Positions 56,812 through 64,000 of a stretch of DNA of 64,000 nucleotides are shown piece by piece. Within the stretch, counting starts at the first letter, position 1. Each line of letters begins with the position of its first letter. Both the position numbers and the translations under genes were made by a program. The notes below the pieces were generated by a model. That model was not told the origin of the DNA and made no database searches. It saw nothing but the letters and a program-made list of their open reading frames with translations. This stretch comes from Gemmatimonadota bacterium (lineage in GTDB: Bacteria > Gemmatimonadota > Gemmatimonadetes > Gemmatimonadales > GWC2-71-9). The stretch lies in the NCBI GenBank assembly GCA_003220935.1, contig QHTT01000065.1, forward strand, positions 1 to 64,000. Reading direction: 5' to 3'.

Positions 56812-57557
56812 GCCCCCCTCGCCCCTCCTGCCCCCCCCGCCCAGCCGGACGCCCTACGCCGCACCAGCACCTGTCTCGCAAACCGGGCGTCGAGCTCCAC
56901 GTACGGGCGCCCCTTCGCGGCCAGATCCTGAGCCACCAACACCACGGCCCGAATGACTTCCGGCCCGGCATCGCGTCGCAGCAGCACGTGGCGAGGCCCC
57001 ATGTCCAGAAGCACGTCCCCGCGCGCCAACCCGCGCGCACTGGTGATGGTTTGAAACAGCGCCGGATCCACCGACTGAACCAGCGCCAGCACGCCCACGA
57101 CCCCCGGATCCGCCGCCGCTGCCACCGGCAAGTCGAGCCCGGTGCGCGCCGGATCGAACGGGAGCGGGCGACCCTCCGCGTCGACCGCGACCAAGGGACC
57201 GCCCCGCGGCCCGCTCCCGCGCGGCGCCAACGCCGCGGGCTCCACCTCGCGCAGCTCGATCCGCAGCGCCGCGGGGAGCTGGCGCACCACATGCACCTCC
57301 GCCACGCCCGCGAGCCCGCGCAATCGGTCGCCGAGCAGCCGCGTGTCGGTGAACACACTCGCGTCGGGCGGCAGCCGCAGCGCCGCGATCACCACGTCGG
57401 GCGCCAGGTTCTTCACGCCCACGAGCTCGAGCTGCCGCACGCGGAACAGCGCCAGGTGCCGGAGCGCCAGCGGCGCTGCGCGCCAGCCGAGGGCGAGGAG
57501 CGCGACCCAAGCGCCACCGAGCAGCGACCGGCGCCGCCACCGCGGCCATCGGGTCAC
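56808..57557 (-). CDS. ftsQ: Cell division protein FtsQ
   Basis: The 249-residue protein starts at GTG 57555-57557. It has a cytosolic basic N-terminus (TRWPRWRRRSL), one membrane helix (GGAWVALLALGWRAAPLALR) and a POTRA domain, FRVRQLELVGVKNLAPDVVI followed by PPDASVFTDTRLLGDRLRGL and VHVVRQLPAALRIELREVEP. A beta domain ends with YVELDARFARQVLVRRR. It links the FtsA/FtsZ ring to the periplasmic FtsB/L complex. It follows murC directly, with no murB or ddl between as in many clusters. Confidence 0.9.
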   Translation of the reverse strand: MTRWPRWRRRSLLGGAWVALLALGWRAAPLALRHLALFRVRQLELVGVKNLAPDVVIAALRLPPDASVFTDTRLLGDRLRGLAGVAEVHVVRQLPAALRIELREVEPAALAPRGSGPRGGPLVAVDAEGRPLPFDPARTGLDLPVAAAADPGVVGVLALVQSVDPALFQTITSARGLARGDVLLDMGPRHVLLRRDAGPEVIRAVVLVAQDLAAKGRPYVELDARFARQVLVRRRASGWAGGAGGARGA

Positions 57558-58948
57558 TGCGCCTTCCCCCTTGCCGCTTGCCCCGCTTCGCTCCGCCCCA
57601 GGTGTTGCAGCAGCTCCGGCCCGACCCGGGTGACATCGCCCGCCCCCAGGGTGAACACCACGTCACCCGGCCGCACACGCTCGGCGACCACGTCCACGAG
57701 CGCCGCGCGGTCCCGCACCGCCACCGTGGCCGCCCCAGCTCGCTCGGCGCCCCGCGCCACCAGCTCGGCAGTGACCCCCGGCAGCGGCTGCTCGCGCGCC
57801 CCATAGATCGGCGCCACCACCACGACGTCCGCACTCGCGAGAGCGCGCCCCAGCGCTTCGCCGTGCAGCGCCGTGCGTGAGAACAGGTGAGGCTGGAACA
57901 CCGCCACCACGCGCCGTCGCGGAAACGCCTGGCGCGCCGCCGCCAGCGTGGCAAGCACCTCCGTCGGGTGATGCGCGTAGTCGTCCACCACCGTCACCCC
58001 GTGTGCCTCGCCTACGCGCTCGAACCGCCGCGCCACGCCGGTAAAGCGTTCGAGCGCCGTGATGCAGCGCTCGAGATCGACTCCTAGCTCCAGGGCCACG
58101 GCGAGCGCCGCCGCCGCGTTTCGCAGGTTGTGCAGCCCCGGCACCTGCAGCGCGACCCGAACCACCCGGCCATCCGGCAGCGCGACCTGGGCCGCGGAGC
58201 CTGGCTCGCCTAGCTCGGGAGCTGCGATCCGCACGTCCGCGTCCGCCGCGAGACCGACGCGCCACACCGGCACCCGCACCGCCGCCCCGATCCGCAGCGC
58301 TCCCGCGTCGTCCCCACCCACGATTACCCGGCGCGCGCGCCCTGCGAACTCCGCGAATCCTTGCTCGAGCGCGGCGACGCTGCCGTCATAGCACTCGAGG
58401 TGGTCGGCCTCGACGTTGTTCACGACCGCCACCGTGGGCGCGAGCGAGAGAAACGCGCGATCGAATTCGTCGGCCTCGACCACGAACAGCTCGCGGCCGC
58501 CGATGCGCGCGTTCCCCCCCCACGCAGCGACACGGCCGCCGGCGAGTCCCGTAGGATTTCGCCCGGCGGCCGTCAACGCCTCCGTGACCATCACCGTCGT
58601 GGTGGTCTTGCCGTGCGTGCCGGCGACCGCCACCACAATCCCACCGGCGACGGCCTGGCCGAGGGCGTCGGCGCGCCGTACCACCGGAACCCCCAGGGCG
58701 CGTGCTCGCTCCAGCTCCGGGTGATCCCCGGCTACCGCTGCGGTGACCACGACCGTCCGAGCGCCAGCCACGTGCTCTGGATCGTGTCCCCGCCATATTT
58801 CCACCCCCAAGGCTGCCAAATCGGCCGCTCCTGAGGGGTCGGTATCACAACCTGTTATCGGGACGCCTTGCTGCCTGGCGAGGAGCGCCAAGCCGCTCAT
58901 CCCTGCTCCGGCGATCCCCATGAAGTGGATCGGGCGGGGATCCGCCAT
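57554..58948 (-). CDS. murC: UDP-N-acetylmuramate--L-alanine ligase
   Basis: The 464-residue enzyme starts at ATG 58946-58948. It reads RPIHFMGIAGAGMSGLALLA, then VVAVAGTHGKTTTTVMVTEA (ATP loop), AFLSLAPTVAVVNNVEADHL with the E-(A/x)-D-H-L motif, and GVTVVDDYAHHPTEVLATLA (D-D-Y-A-H-H-P-T-E, specific for MurC), followed by AVFQPHLFSRT. It adds L-Ala to UDP-MurNAc. The C-terminus (SEAGQAARGKAQ) is encoded by a run of repeats, so its length may vary. murG precedes it by 70 bases. Confidence 0.96.
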   Translation of the reverse strand: MADPRPIHFMGIAGAGMSGLALLARQQGVPITGCDTDPSGAADLAALGVEIWRGHDPEHVAGARTVVVTAAVAGDHPELERARALGVPVVRRADALGQAVAGGIVVAVAGTHGKTTTTVMVTEALTAAGRNPTGLAGGRVAAWGGNARIGGRELFVVEADEFDRAFLSLAPTVAVVNNVEADHLECYDGSVAALEQGFAEFAGRARRVIVGGDDAGALRIGAAVRVPVWRVGLAADADVRIAAPELGEPGSAAQVALPDGRVVRVALQVPGLHNLRNAAAALAVALELGVDLERCITALERFTGVARRFERVGEAHGVTVVDDYAHHPTEVLATLAAARQAFPRRRVVAVFQPHLFSRTALHGEALGRALASADVVVVAPIYGAREQPLPGVTAELVARGAERAGAATVAVRDRAALVDVVAERVRPGDVVFTLGAGDVTRVGPELLQHLGRSEAGQAARGKAQ

Positions 58949-59018
58949 TGCAAACAGGTTCATTAGTGAGGGGCTAATATATCGAATCTACGAAACTTGC
59001 GAAAGAGAGCATCCCCAT

Positions 59019-60104
59019 TCAGCGGACCAGTGTCAAAATCCTCGACACGATCTCGCGGGACGCATCCGGGTGCCCCCGGCCCCGGGCATGGGCGGCGAGG
59101 GACGCAAGCCGGGCGGGGGCGTCGAGTAGCTCGGTGATCGACTGGGCGAGCGAGTGCGCCGAGAGCTCCCGCTCGGCGAGATGAATGGCGGCGCCGGCAG
59201 CTGCGAGCGCACGGGCGTTGTGGGTCTGGTGATCCGCTGCCGCCGTCGGGAGCGGCACCAGGATGCTCGGTTTGCCCCACGCGCACAGCTCCGCCACGGT
59301 CATGGCGCCGGCGCGCGACACGACGAGATCGGCCGCGCGATACGGCTCCGTCATCGGATCAAAAAAGCCGCGCACCACCACGCGCCCCGGCACGGCGTAG
59401 CGCGCGAGCGCGGCCGCGTGCGCGGCGCCCGTGCCCCACAGGATGTTCGCATCGCCCAGCAGGCGGCGCTCCAGCGCCGCGGCGACTGCGTAGTTAAGCG
59501 AGCGGGCCCCCTGGCTGCCGCCGAACACCAGTACGCTGGGGCGCCCCGGTTCGAGCCCGAGGCTGACGAGGGCGGTGCTCCGATCTCCGGGCTCGGGAGG
59601 CCGAACCGGGTTGCCGAGCGTGAAGACCTCGGTGCGCTTGCCAGGCGAAAGCCGCTCGCGCGCCTCGGGGAACCCGAGATGCACCTGGCGGGCGGCGCGC
59701 GCCAGCCACCGCGTGGTGAGTCCCGGGAATGCGTTTTCCTCAACCAGCGCCGTCGGGAGGCGCGCGCGCTGCGCCCGCCACACGACCGGCCCCGCCACAT
59801 AGCCGCCGGTGCCAATGACGATCACGGGCTGCTCCCGGCGTAACAGCTGCCCCACCTCGCGCCACACGCGGGGCGCGAGGAACAGCCAGCGCGCGTTGCG
59901 CCACCACGTGCGCCGGTAGATTGGCTCGATCGGGAGCAGGCGGTGGGGGAACGGCTGGCGCGGCAGCAGCTCGGCCTCGATGCCGCGCTCGGCGCCGATC
60001 AGCACCGGCTCGACCCCCGCGTCCGCCTCGTGTAGCGCCTGAGCCAGCGCGAGGGCGGGCATGAGATGCCCTCCCGTCCCGCCTCCGGCGAGCAGGACTT
60101 TCAT
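59019..60104 (-). CDS. murG: UDP-N-acetylglucosamine--N-acetylmuramyl-(pentapeptide) pyrophosphoryl-undecaprenol N-acetylglucosamine transferase
   Basis: The 361-residue GT28 enzyme starts at ATG 60102-60104. It begins MKVLLAGGGTGGHLMPALAL, with G-G-T-G-G-H, and has VIGTGGYVAGPVVWRAQRAR, LVEENAFPGLTTRWLARAAR, VLVFGGSQGARSLNYAVAAA and LVVSRAGAMTVAELCAWGKP, then SILVPLPTAAADHQTHNARA. These define the lipid I binding site and the UDP-GlcNAc site. MurG makes lipid II on the inner membrane face. It sits between ftsW and murC. Confidence 0.96.
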   Translation of the reverse strand: MKVLLAGGGTGGHLMPALALAQALHEADAGVEPVLIGAERGIEAELLPRQPFPHRLLPIEPIYRRTWWRNARWLFLAPRVWREVGQLLRREQPVIVIGTGGYVAGPVVWRAQRARLPTALVEENAFPGLTTRWLARAARQVHLGFPEARERLSPGKRTEVFTLGNPVRPPEPGDRSTALVSLGLEPGRPSVLVFGGSQGARSLNYAVAAALERRLLGDANILWGTGAAHAAALARYAVPGRVVVRGFFDPMTEPYRAADLVVSRAGAMTVAELCAWGKPSILVPLPTAAADHQTHNARALAAAGAAIHLAERELSAHSLAQSITELLDAPARLASLAAHARGRGHPDASREIVSRILTLVR

Positions 60105-60266
60105 CGCACTAGAAACGCGGAACTCGGAACGCGGAACGCGGAACAGACGTGGAGATTCCGTGCGCCGATGCGAGCGTGGCGCCTCGACGCCCGCGCGATT
60201 TGTTCCGCGTTCCGAGTTCCGCGTTCCGCGTTAATCATTCCACGTTCCACGTTCCGCGTTCTGCGT
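60105..60266. repeat. Intergenic block of inverted 7-bp repeats
   Basis: Between murG and ftsW the sequence is built from 7-bp units: GCGGAAC/TCGGAAC copies at 60116-60145 and GTTCCGC/GTTCCGA copies at 60201-60230, then GTTCCAC/GTTCTGC copies up to 60267. The two sides can form a long hairpin around a 50-base loop. The blocks contain no gene. Confidence 0.75.
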
Positions 60267-61388
60267 TCACACCACCCCGTCCGTCCGCCGCCGCCCGCGT
60301 CCCACGCTGATCAGCACCCCGGTCGCGACGAGCGCCACGAGCAGGCTCGAGCGGCCGTAGGAGATGAATGGCAGCGTGACCCCGGTCGCCGGCAGCAGCG
60401 CCAAGCTCACGCCGATGTGTAGCGCGGCGCTCACCCCGATCAGGGCCGTGAGCCCGACCGCGACCAGCTGCCCGAACAGATCGCCTGCAGACCGCGCGAT
60501 CCGGAAGCCGAGCCACACAAAGGTGCCGAACAGGACGAGGATGACCACCACCCCGATGAACCCCCACTCCTCGCCGATCGTCGAGAAGATGAAATCGGAG
60601 TAGGCGTACGGCAGGTAGCCCAGCTTCTGTTGCCCCTGCCCCAGCCCCACGCCGAACAGCCGGCCTGCGCCGATCCCCACGAGCGACTGGTGCACCTGCC
60701 AGGTCGCCTCTGCGGGCGCGCTGCCCGGAGCCAGGAAGGTGAGCACCCGGGCGATCCGGTACTGCGCGCTCGCCACCGCCCCGAAGGCGAGCGGCGTGCC
60801 CACAACGCCGAGTACGAGGAAGTGTCCGATCCGGGCTCCCGCCGTAAACAGCACGACGCCGGCAAGGATCGCGACGAGCAACGCCATCGACAGGTTCGGC
60901 TCGAGGAAGATCAACCCGACCACCGGCGCGATGATCACGAGGAACGGCAACAGGCCCCGTTGGAACGTGCGGATGCGCTCGCCCTTCTTCGCCGCGAGCA
61001 TCGCCGTCCAGACTACGACCGCGAACTTGGCGAGCTCCGACGGCTGCAGGGTGACGATGCCCAGATTCACCCAGCGCCGCCCGCCGTTGATCGTGGGCGC
61101 GATGCGGTGGGTGAACGGCAGCAGCACGACGACGAGCAGGAACGCCGCGATCCCGATCATCGGCCAGGCGTAGCGCTGCCACCGCCGGTAGTTCGAGCGC
61201 GCGAGCAGCGTCGCGATGATGCCGCCGACCACGGCGCCGAGCGCCTGGCGCAGCGCGAACTCCGAGCCGACCTGACCGCCGGCCGTCGTCAAGAGGCTGG
61301 ACGCGCCGTACACCGCCGTGAGCCCGAACACGACCAACACGGCGGCCAGGAGCGCCAGCAGACGGGTTTCCCAGCGGCGGTCGGTCAT
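60267..61388 (-). CDS. ftsW: Peptidoglycan glycosyltransferase FtsW
   Basis: The 373-residue SEDS protein starts at ATG 61386-61388; an upstream in-frame ATG lies in the palindrome and is less likely. Ten helices are visible, including WETRLLALLAAVLVVFGLTA and WPMIGIAAFLLVVVLLPFTH. Conserved segments are GGRRWVNLGIVTLQPSELAK, PNLSMALLVAILAG, QVHQSLVGIGAGRLFGVGLG, YLPYAYSDFIFSTIGEEWGF and GVTLPFISYGRSSLLVALVA. W-(E/D)-x-R-x-x-x-x-x-x and the periplasmic Asp/Glu (the E of EEWGF) fit SEDS glycosyltransferases. Its place in the wall cluster favours FtsW over RodA. Confidence 0.94.
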   Translation of the reverse strand: MTDRRWETRLLALLAAVLVVFGLTAVYGASSLLTTAGGQVGSEFALRQALGAVVGGIIATLLARSNYRRWQRYAWPMIGIAAFLLVVVLLPFTHRIAPTINGGRRWVNLGIVTLQPSELAKFAVVVWTAMLAAKKGERIRTFQRGLLPFLVIIAPVVGLIFLEPNLSMALLVAILAGVVLFTAGARIGHFLVLGVVGTPLAFGAVASAQYRIARVLTFLAPGSAPAEATWQVHQSLVGIGAGRLFGVGLGQGQQKLGYLPYAYSDFIFSTIGEEWGFIGVVVILVLFGTFVWLGFRIARSAGDLFGQLVAVGLTALIGVSAALHIGVSLALLPATGVTLPFISYGRSSLLVALVATGVLISVGRGRRRTDGVV

Positions 61389-61412
61389 CGGCCCCGGCCC
61401 GGCCCGATCGAT

Positions 61413-61440
61413 GTAGGGGCGCAGCATGCTGCGCCCCTAC
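61413..61440. repeat. 28-bp perfect palindrome between ftsW and murD
   Basis: The palindrome consists of GTAGGGGCGCAGCA and its reverse complement, identical in all 28 bases to the one at 37047-37074 inside mtaB. It lies 25 bases upstream of the ftsW start and 15 bases beyond the murD stop, so it may affect read-through between the two genes. Confidence 0.85.
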
Positions 61441-61455
61441 CGTTCGCGGGCCTGG

Positions 61456-62811
61456 TCACATCGCCTCCACGAGCTTCCGGAACGTCGCCCCGCGCTCCTC
61501 GTAGTTCTTAAACATGTCGTAACTTGAGCACGCGGGAGAGAGCAGTACCGCATCTCCCCGCTGCGCGGCGCGGTGGGCGCGCGCCATCACGTCCGCGAAC
61601 GTGGTGCCACGCTCGAGCGCCACCTTGCCGCCCAGGTCCTGGGCGACGATCGCGCCGGCTTCGCCGAAGGCGATGACGAGCCGGCACTTCCCCTGCAGCA
61701 GCGGCGCGAGGCGCGTGTATGGCTCACCCTTGTGCCGTCCGCCGAGCAGCAGGACGAACGGGCGGTCCATCGCAGCCACGGCAACCACGGTCGAGGCGAT
61801 GTTCGTCGCTTTCGAGTCGTTGATCCAGAGCACGCCGTCCACATCCCGCACCGGCTCGAGGCGGTGCGGCAGCGCCCGGAAGGACCGCAGCCCCTCAGCG
61901 ATCAACCCCAGCGACACGCCTGCCTCGTGCACCGCCAACGCCGCGGCGAGCCCGTTCGCAATGTTGTGATCCCCGAGCAGCCGCAGCTCGTCGCGGCGCA
62001 ACAGCTCAGCGCCTTCGAGGCGCAGCCGCTGCGCCGGCGCGTCGTACCAACCGCCCGCCGGCCGCGCGAGGGAGAACAGCACGCGCCGCCCGAGCGCCGC
62101 TCCGGGAAGCGCCAGCGTCGCCGGGTCGTCGCCGTTCAGGACCCACACGTCGCGCGGGGTCGCGTTCCGGAACAGCAGCTGCTTATCGGCATAGTACGCC
62201 TCCACCGAGGGATAGCGGTCCAGGTGGTCCGGGGCGAGGTTCGTCACGATGCCGATCTCCGGGGCGAAGTGCGGGCTGTCGTGCAGCTGGAACGACGACA
62301 CCTCGACCGCCAGCCACTGGTAGTGGTCGCCCGACACCGCGATGTCGGCGAGCGGCCGGCCGATGTTCCCCGCCGCCTCCGCGTGGAGCCCCGCCACCCG
62401 CATCAGGTGCGCCACCAGCGCAGTCGTCGTGGTCTTGCCGTTCGTCCCCGTAATCGCGATGCAGCGTGTCCCCGACCCCGCCAGCGCCCGAAACCCGAGG
62501 TCGATCTCGGACACCACGGGCACGCCCGCCTCCCGGGCCGCCGCGAGCGGCGCCGCGTCGGGCGGCACGCCGGGCGAGACGACGACGCCGGCGGCCGACC
62601 GGATCTTCGCGAGGTCGTGACGGCCGACGTCGACTTCGACGCCGGCGAGCCCGCGCAGCTCGGCGACGGTGTCGCCGCCGTACGGATGGTCCGACGCGTC
62701 GCTCGCGTACACGTGCGCGCCCTCGCGCGCGAGCAGTTTCGTCGCGGCGATCCCGCTCTTCCCCAACCCGACCACCGCGACGACGCCCCGACGCCACGCC
62801 TCCGGGATCAT
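61456..62811 (-). CDS. murD: UDP-N-acetylmuramoylalanine--D-glutamate ligase
   Basis: The 451-residue enzyme starts at ATG 62809-62811, overlapping the mraY stop (ATGA). It reads VVAVVGLGKSGIAATKLLAR, VVVSPGVPPDAAPLAAAREA, CIAITGTNGKTTTTALVAHL (ATP loop), AVEVSSFQLHDSPHFAPEIG, IVTNLAPDHLDRYPSVEAYY and LWINDSKATNIASTVVAVAA. E-V-S-S-F-Q-L and N-D-S-K-A-T-N are specific to MurD. It adds D-glutamate to UDP-MurNAc-L-Ala. The longer frame upstream reads mraY out of frame and should be ignored. Confidence 0.96.
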   Translation of the reverse strand: MIPEAWRRGVVAVVGLGKSGIAATKLLAREGAHVYASDASDHPYGGDTVAELRGLAGVEVDVGRHDLAKIRSAAGVVVSPGVPPDAAPLAAAREAGVPVVSEIDLGFRALAGSGTRCIAITGTNGKTTTTALVAHLMRVAGLHAEAAGNIGRPLADIAVSGDHYQWLAVEVSSFQLHDSPHFAPEIGIVTNLAPDHLDRYPSVEAYYADKQLLFRNATPRDVWVLNGDDPATLALPGAALGRRVLFSLARPAGGWYDAPAQRLRLEGAELLRRDELRLLGDHNIANGLAAALAVHEAGVSLGLIAEGLRSFRALPHRLEPVRDVDGVLWINDSKATNIASTVVAVAAMDRPFVLLLGGRHKGEPYTRLAPLLQGKCRLVIAFGEAGAIVAQDLGGKVALERGTTFADVMARAHRAAQRGDAVLLSPACSSYDMFKNYEERGATFRKLVEAM

Positions 62812-63929
62812 CGCACTTTCAGCGTCGCGAGCGCGATCGCGGCGCACAACACGCCCAGGATGTAGAACCGTAGCACGACCTGCGGCTCGGCCCACCCGAG
62901 CTTCTCGAAGTGGTGGTGCAGCGGCGCCATCCGGAATACGCGATGCGCGTCCGCGTACTCCTTGCCCCGGCGTGTCTTGTGCCAGCGGTACACGCTCGTC
63001 TGGAGCATCACCGAGACGGTCTCGGCGGCGAACACGCCGCCCACGATGAGCAGCAGAAACTCGGCTTTGAGCAGGATGGCGACCGTGCCGAAGGCGCCGC
63101 CGATCCCGAGTGCGCCGGTATCGCCCATGAATACCTGCGCCGGGTGAGCGTTGAACCAGAGAAACCCGAGTGCCGCGCCGGCCAGCGCGCCGCAGAACAC
63201 CGTCAGCTCGCCCGCGCCGGGAAGGAAGTAGACACCCACGTACTTGGTCCAGTCGAACCGGCCGAACACGTACGCGAAGATCGCGAACGCCCCCGCCGCG
63301 ATCGCCGTCAGGCCGGTCGCCAGGCCGTCGAGTCCGTCGGTCAAGTTCACGGCGTTCGAACTGCCGGTGACGACGAGCGTGACGAACAGCACGTACGTCA
63401 CCGGCCAGAACACGATCAGCTGGTACTTGAACACGGGTAGCTGGGTCGACGTGGGCGGCAGATTGGACGCGAGGGGCGACCCCAGGAGGAACAACCCCAG
63501 CGCCAGGCCGAACGAGATCTGGCCGATCAGCTTCCAGCGCGCTACCAGCCCCTGCGACTTGCCGCGCACGATCTTGAGGTAGTCGTCGAGGAATCCGATC
63601 GTGCCCATCCAAAGCATCGCCACGACCGCGACGACCGCGTAGCGGGTGTCGAGCCGTGCCCACAGCAGCGTGGGCACGACGGTCGCCAGGATGATGATGA
63701 GCCCGCCCATCGTGGGCGTACCGCGTTTGCCGGCGTGGCTCGCGGGCCCTTCGGCGCGGATCACCTGGCCGATGTGCCGATCGCGCAGCAGGCCTATGAT
63801 CCCCGGTCCTAAGACGAAGGCGAGCACCAGCGCAGTCACCGTGGCGCCCGCACCGCGGAAGGTGATGTAGTTGAAGAGATTGAAGAGGATGTGCTGCTTC
63901 GCGAGCGGCGCCAGCAGGTGATAGAGCAC
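62808..63929 (-). CDS. mraY: Phospho-N-acetylmuramoyl-pentapeptide-transferase
   Basis: The 373-residue membrane enzyme starts at GTG 63927-63929, 20 bases after the murF stop. It has HAGKRGTPTMGGLIIILATV, MGTIGFLDDYLKIVRGKSQG with the D-D-x-x-K motif, VVTGSSNAVNLTDGLDGLAT with N-x-x-N-x-x-D-G-x-D-G, NAHPAQVFMGDTGALGIGGA and FRMAPLHHHFEKLGWAEPQV with H-H-H. These are the active-site residues. It makes lipid I from UDP-MurNAc-pentapeptide and undecaprenyl phosphate. Confidence 0.97.
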   Translation of the reverse strand: MLYHLLAPLAKQHILFNLFNYITFRGAGATVTALVLAFVLGPGIIGLLRDRHIGQVIRAEGPASHAGKRGTPTMGGLIIILATVVPTLLWARLDTRYAVVAVVAMLWMGTIGFLDDYLKIVRGKSQGLVARWKLIGQISFGLALGLFLLGSPLASNLPPTSTQLPVFKYQLIVFWPVTYVLFVTLVVTGSSNAVNLTDGLDGLATGLTAIAAGAFAIFAYVFGRFDWTKYVGVYFLPGAGELTVFCGALAGAALGFLWFNAHPAQVFMGDTGALGIGGAFGTVAILLKAEFLLLIVGGVFAAETVSVMLQTSVYRWHKTRRGKEYADAHRVFRMAPLHHHFEKLGWAEPQVVLRFYILGVLCAAIALATLKVR

Positions 63930-63949
63930 GCCTCCAGGTCTCCCGACGC

Positions 63950-64000
63950 TCAGGTGAGATGCCGCAGCACCCGCTCCAAGGCGACGCCGCGCGACGCCTT
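63950..64000 (-). CDS. murF: MurF C-terminus, partial (5' end outside window)
   Basis: The minus strand from the window edge encodes KASRGVALERVLRHLT followed by TGA at 63950-63952. 'K-(A/G)-S-R-x-(V/M)-x-L/M-E-R-(V/I)-(L/V)' is the conserved end of UDP-N-acetylmuramoyl-tripeptide-D-Ala-D-Ala ligase, and murF is the standard gene before mraY. Only 16 codons are visible, so the call depends on the motif and position together. Confidence 0.75.
   Translation of the reverse strand, partial: KASRGVALERVLRHLT

Overview
The window is high-GC bacterial chromosome, coded mostly on the minus strand, with dense operons whose genes repeatedly share 4-nt start/stop overlaps (ATGA or GTGA) and often start with GTG or TTG. 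Many secreted or lipoprotein genes, Tat-exported oxidoreductases and a compact mraY-murD-ftsW-murG-murC-ftsQ-ftsA-ftsZ cluster fit a soil or sediment lineage such as Gemmatimonadota. That placement is an inference from gene content and composition; no marker was searched.

Region 1 (1-15.2 kb) is a metabolic and secreted-protein area: an edge fragment of a glycolipid-binding-like gene, a GyrI-like protein, a Tat-exported alpha-L-fucosidase, a DUF2721 membrane protein, a GMC oxidoreductase with its gluconate-dehydrogenase-subunit-3-like partner, an M1 aminopeptidase, a cupin, a DinB protein, and a tandem duplication of a two-gene unit (DUF305 protein + LVIVD-repeat lipoprotein).

Region 2 (15.2-29.7 kb) is the most unusual part: a chromosomal integron in decay. 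Three full-length attC sites of 141-142 bp (25933-26073, 27019-27160, 27601-27741) and a trail of half or degenerate attC sites separate small minus-strand genes. These include an AAC(6')-type aminoglycoside acetyltransferase homologue, HicBA, VOC and TfoX-like proteins, small membrane proteins, other acetyltransferases and several broken genes. A core site of attI type lies at 28203, and next to it is a frameshifted, N-terminally truncated integron integrase (28320-29185). The integrase is transcribed toward attI and in the same direction as the cassettes, the 'reverse integron' layout. An exact 30-bp attC half-site also sits at 6041, about 9 kb outside the array. A 3.3-kb block (APC permease, small conserved protein, Gfo/Idh/MocA oxidoreductase, NIPSNAP-like protein) lies between cassette scars.

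Region 3 (29.7-47.6 kb) is core metabolism and RNA modification: methylmalonyl-CoA mutase-type large subunit, fbp, comEC, comFB-like, miaB, mtaB, two envelope proteins, cdd, deoB, alr, then mazG (plus strand), rtcB, asnS and a divergent PQQ-propeller lipoprotein pair. Region 4 (47.6-64 kb) carries recG, ftsY, a large membrane protein, hisA, an M23 peptidase and the division/wall cluster from ftsZ back to mraY and the last codons of murF.

Mobile short repeats are scattered through regions 3 and 4: a perfect 28-bp palindrome found twice, once inside mtaB; GC-rich hairpins inside mtaB; and 7-bp tandem repeats in intergenic gaps and inside several reading frames.
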